This document shows positions 62,055 through 64,000 of a stretch of DNA of 64,000 bases, in pieces. A program made the translations under genes and the position numbers. This stretch comes from DAISIL01 sp036822015 (GTDB lineage: Bacteria; Bacteroidota; Bacteroidia; Cytophagales; Bernardetiaceae). Under the pieces are notes generated by a model. It saw nothing but the letters and a program-made list of their open reading frames with translations, searched no databases and was not told the DNA's origin. The stretch is taken from assembly GCA_036822015.1 (NCBI GenBank), contig DAISIL010000009.1, positions 1 through 64,000 of the forward strand. Reading direction: 5' to 3'. Numbering within the stretch: position 1 is the stretch's first letter; each line of letters begins with the position of its first letter.

Positions 62055-62351
62055 ATGGAACGCAAAGCAAGTATAGCATGGCTGCGGTTGGCAGCCATCA
62101 CGGAAGGGATTTCTTACCTACTCCTGCTGCTGGTGGGTATGCCGATCAAGTACGGACTTGGCTACGGAATGCCCAACTACGTGATCGGATTGGCGCATGG
62201 GGTACTTTTTGTGGCTTATGTGCTGCTAGTCGTGGTGGTCGCCTGGCAGTATCGCTGGCCCATCGGTAAGACCTTGATTGCCTTAGGGGCATCGCTCTTG
62301 CCTCTGGCAACATTTTGGGTGGAGCGTAAGTGGCTTCGCGAGGAAGCCTGA
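62055..62351 (+). CDS. DUF3817 membrane protein
   Basis: 98 residues from the ATG at 62055 (a TTG three codons earlier is unlikely). Three hydrophobic helices: WLRLAAITEGISYLLLLLVG, GLAHGVLFVAYVLLVVVVAW and TLIALGASLLPLATFWVERK. The EGISYLLLL and GxAHGxLFVAY patterns are those of DUF3817 proteins. Function unknown. It lies 24 bp after nhaA and is probably co-transcribed. Confidence 0.9.
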   Translation: MERKASIAWLRLAAITEGISYLLLLLVGMPIKYGLGYGMPNYVIGLAHGVLFVAYVLLVVVVAWQYRWPIGKTLIALGASLLPLATFWVERKWLREEA

Positions 62352-62412
62352 GCCATATCCGATCTTTTTTGGGTATCTTGCATCTTTTTCGATCAAACAA
62401 AGGCTGTTTTTT

Positions 62413-64000
62413 ATGGCAGAAGTAACCTACAGTGAAGATCAGATACGCTCCCTGGACTGGAAAGAGCATATCCGCCTCCGGCCCGGCATGTACATCGGCA
62501 AGCTCGGCGATGGCTCGGCACCTGATGACGGTATCTATGTTTTGGTCAAGGAAATACTCGACAATGCCATCGACGAACACATGATGGGCTTCGGGAAAGA
62601 AATCCATATCAGCGTTGAAGATAAGCGCGTAGAGATCAGGGATTTTGGACGGGGAATACCCCTGGGAAAGGTCATTGACTGTGTCTCGAAAATCAACACG
62701 GGTGCCAAGTACGACTCGGCCGCCTTCAAAAAATCCGTTGGGCTTAATGGGGTCGGGACAAAAGCGGTCAATGCCCTCTCGCGGGCCTTCATGGTGGCCT
62801 CTGCCCGCGAAGGACAACAAAAAGTAGCCACTTTTTCGCAGGGACAGCTCCTCGAAGATCGCCCCATCACGGCGACGGACGAACCCAACGGTACACGGGT
62901 GATCTTTGAACCCGACGAAACGATTTTTAAAAACTATCGCTTCCGTCCCCTTTATCTCGAAGACCTCCTCTGGAACTATGCCTACCTCAATGCCGGCCTC
63001 AAAATCCGCTACAACGGCAAGCTCTTTTACTCCAAGCGCGGGCTGCTCGACCTGTTGGAACGCAAAGTCGATCCCGAAAACATCCGCTATCCCATCGTGC
63101 ATTTGAAGAGCGAGGACATCGAAGTAGCCTTCACGCACGGCAACGAATACGGCGAAGACTACTACGCCTTCGTCAATGGACAAAACACCACCCAGGGCGG
63201 CACGCACCTGGCGGCCTTCAAGGAGGCTTTCGTCAAGACGATACGAGAGTTTTACAACAAAAACTTTGAAGCTACCGACATCCGCTCTGCCATCGTGGCC
63301 GCCGTAGCCGTGAAGGTAGAAGAACCCGTCTTTGAATCCCAGACCAAAACAAAGCTCGGCAGCACACACGTAGCCCCCGAAGGAGCCACCATGCGGACTT
63401 TTGTCAATGACTTTCTCAAAAAAGCCCTCGACGACTACCTCCACAAAAACGCCGCCGTCGCCGATGCCCTCCAAAAGCGCATCCTGCAATCCGAACGCGA
63501 GCGCAAAGAGATCGCCGGCGTTCGCAAGCTCGCCAACCAACGTGCCAAAAAAGCCAACCTCCACAACAAAAAACTACGCGACTGCCGAGTCCATTTCGGA
63601 GACGAGAAAAGAGACGAAGAAGACCGCCGGCGCACAACGCTCTTCATCACCGAAGGTGATTCGGCCAGTGGCAGCATCACCAAAGCCCGTGATGTCCAGT
63701 CGCAGGCCGTCTTCAGCCTACGTGGTAAGCCCCTCAACTGCTTCAATCAAAGCAAAAAAGTCGTCTATCAAAACGAAGAGTTTAACCTCTTGCAGCACGC
63801 CCTCAACATCGAAGATGGCCTTGATGGGCTGCGCTACAACCAAATCGTCATCGCGACCGATGCCGACGTGGACGGGATGCACATACGCCTCCTCCTCATG
63901 ACTTTTTTCCTTCAATTTTTTCCCGATCTGGTCAAGAAAGGACACCTCTACATCCTCGAAACGCCCCTCTTCCGTGTCCGTAACAAAACCGAAACCATTT
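62413..64000 (+). CDS. parE: DNA topoisomerase IV subunit B (ParE-type), partial
   Basis: Open from the ATG at 62413 to the window edge (529 complete codons). GHKL ATPase: LDWKEHIRLRPGMYIG, VKEILDNAIDEHMMGFG, IRDFGRGIPLGK, VGLNGVGTKAVNALS and the QTKTKLGS loop. The Toprim domain begins at TLFITEGDSASGS with ATDADVDGMHIRLLLMTF. It is the ATPase/Toprim subunit of a type IIA topoisomerase that decatenates chromosomes with ParC. GyrB shares these motifs; the RPGMYIGKLGDGSAPDDGIY wording fits the ParE-like form common in Bacteroidota. Confidence 0.93.
   Translation, partial: MAEVTYSEDQIRSLDWKEHIRLRPGMYIGKLGDGSAPDDGIYVLVKEILDNAIDEHMMGFGKEIHISVEDKRVEIRDFGRGIPLGKVIDCVSKINTGAKYDSAAFKKSVGLNGVGTKAVNALSRAFMVASAREGQQKVATFSQGQLLEDRPITATDEPNGTRVIFEPDETIFKNYRFRPLYLEDLLWNYAYLNAGLKIRYNGKLFYSKRGLLDLLERKVDPENIRYPIVHLKSEDIEVAFTHGNEYGEDYYAFVNGQNTTQGGTHLAAFKEAFVKTIREFYNKNFEATDIRSAIVAAVAVKVEEPVFESQTKTKLGSTHVAPEGATMRTFVNDFLKKALDDYLHKNAAVADALQKRILQSERERKEIAGVRKLANQRAKKANLHNKKLRDCRVHFGDEKRDEEDRRRTTLFITEGDSASGSITKARDVQSQAVFSLRGKPLNCFNQSKKVVYQNEEFNLLQHALNIEDGLDGLRYNQIVIATDADVDGMHIRLLLMTFFLQFFPDLVKKGHLYILETPLFRVRNKTETI

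Noticed and set aside
62146..63564. 472-residue open frame on the minus strand
   Set aside because: Antisense to parE and DUF3817, both well supported; no motif in the shadow frame.
1..64000. CRISPR arrays, rRNA, tRNA, insertion sequences, integrases
   Set aside because: No spaced direct repeats, cloverleaf, rRNA segments or transposase/integrase motifs were seen in the gaps or frames read.

Overview
The window looks like a chromosomal segment of a member of the Bacteroidota, probably of the Cytophagia/Saprospiria type. The support comes from several lineage-typical features seen together: a fused LpxC-FabZ gene, a SusC/SusD pair, a type IX secretion sorting domain, bacillithiol genes (ytxJ-bshA), a DUF2795 protein, a CarB without its C-terminal allosteric domain, and many TAnnTTTG-type -7 promoter boxes instead of E. 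coli-like -10 boxes. Most of the DNA is moderately GC-rich housekeeping sequence. No rRNA, tRNA, CRISPR array, integrase or transposase was seen. Species cannot be decided from the sequence alone.

Layout. 1-8.6 kb: partial HD hydrolase, four-PAS histidine kinase, tpiA, an inositol monophosphatase, ytxJ-bshA, a WYL regulator with an AIM24-family protein, and a ferredoxin-type reductase. 8.7-14.3 kb: small protein with FecCD permease, a minimal T9SS-sorted protein, ndk, a secreted protein and carB. 14.4-19.5 kb: SusD/SusC pair and a structured divergent intergenic region. 19.5-23.1 kb: ugd-dapB-holB and DUF2795. 23.1-30.3 kb (minus strand): Mla-like ATPase, a membrane protein with an HsdR-N nuclease domain, DUF2911/TPR protein, polA and a coupled unknown gene. 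30.3-34 kb: hisH, carboxynorspermidine synthase and an AT-rich OLD-like ATPase/Toprim gene. 34-41.3 kb: lpxA, lpxC-fabZ, pyk, yaaA, iron alcohol dehydrogenase and a PEGA protein. 41.4-48.9 kb: DUF4286, TPR-SpoIIE phosphatase, PspC, dnaJ, grpE, half transketolase, thioesterase and an unknown gene. 49-64 kb: AT-rich orphan cytosine methyltransferase, membrane-bound spermidine synthase, Nif3-like protein, lipoproteins, a tandem pair of thioredoxin-like secreted proteins with an RDD protein, dienoyl-CoA reductase-like SDR, M23/LysM peptidase, tsaB, nhaA, DUF3817 and a partial parE.

How the genes work together. Envelope building is prominent (lpxA, lpxC-fabZ, ugd, dapB, LysM-M23 peptidase, SusCD). 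Polyamine synthesis appears twice (carboxynorspermidine synthase and a SpeE-like enzyme). Redox upkeep is represented by bacillithiol genes and by secreted thioredoxin-like proteins. Two AT-rich genes look acquired and defence- or modification-related: the OLD-like ATPase/Toprim gene at 32.2-34.0 kb and the lone m5C methyltransferase at 49.0-50.1 kb. The membrane-anchored HsdR-N protein at 23.9-25.0 kb is a third nuclease-like candidate. No complete known defence system is visible. The most unusual items are these three genes, the thioredoxin pair in which one copy has lost its second active-site cysteine, a protein that is little more than a T9SS sorting tail, and several genes whose promoter box lies 4-5 nt before the start codon, suggesting leaderless mRNAs.
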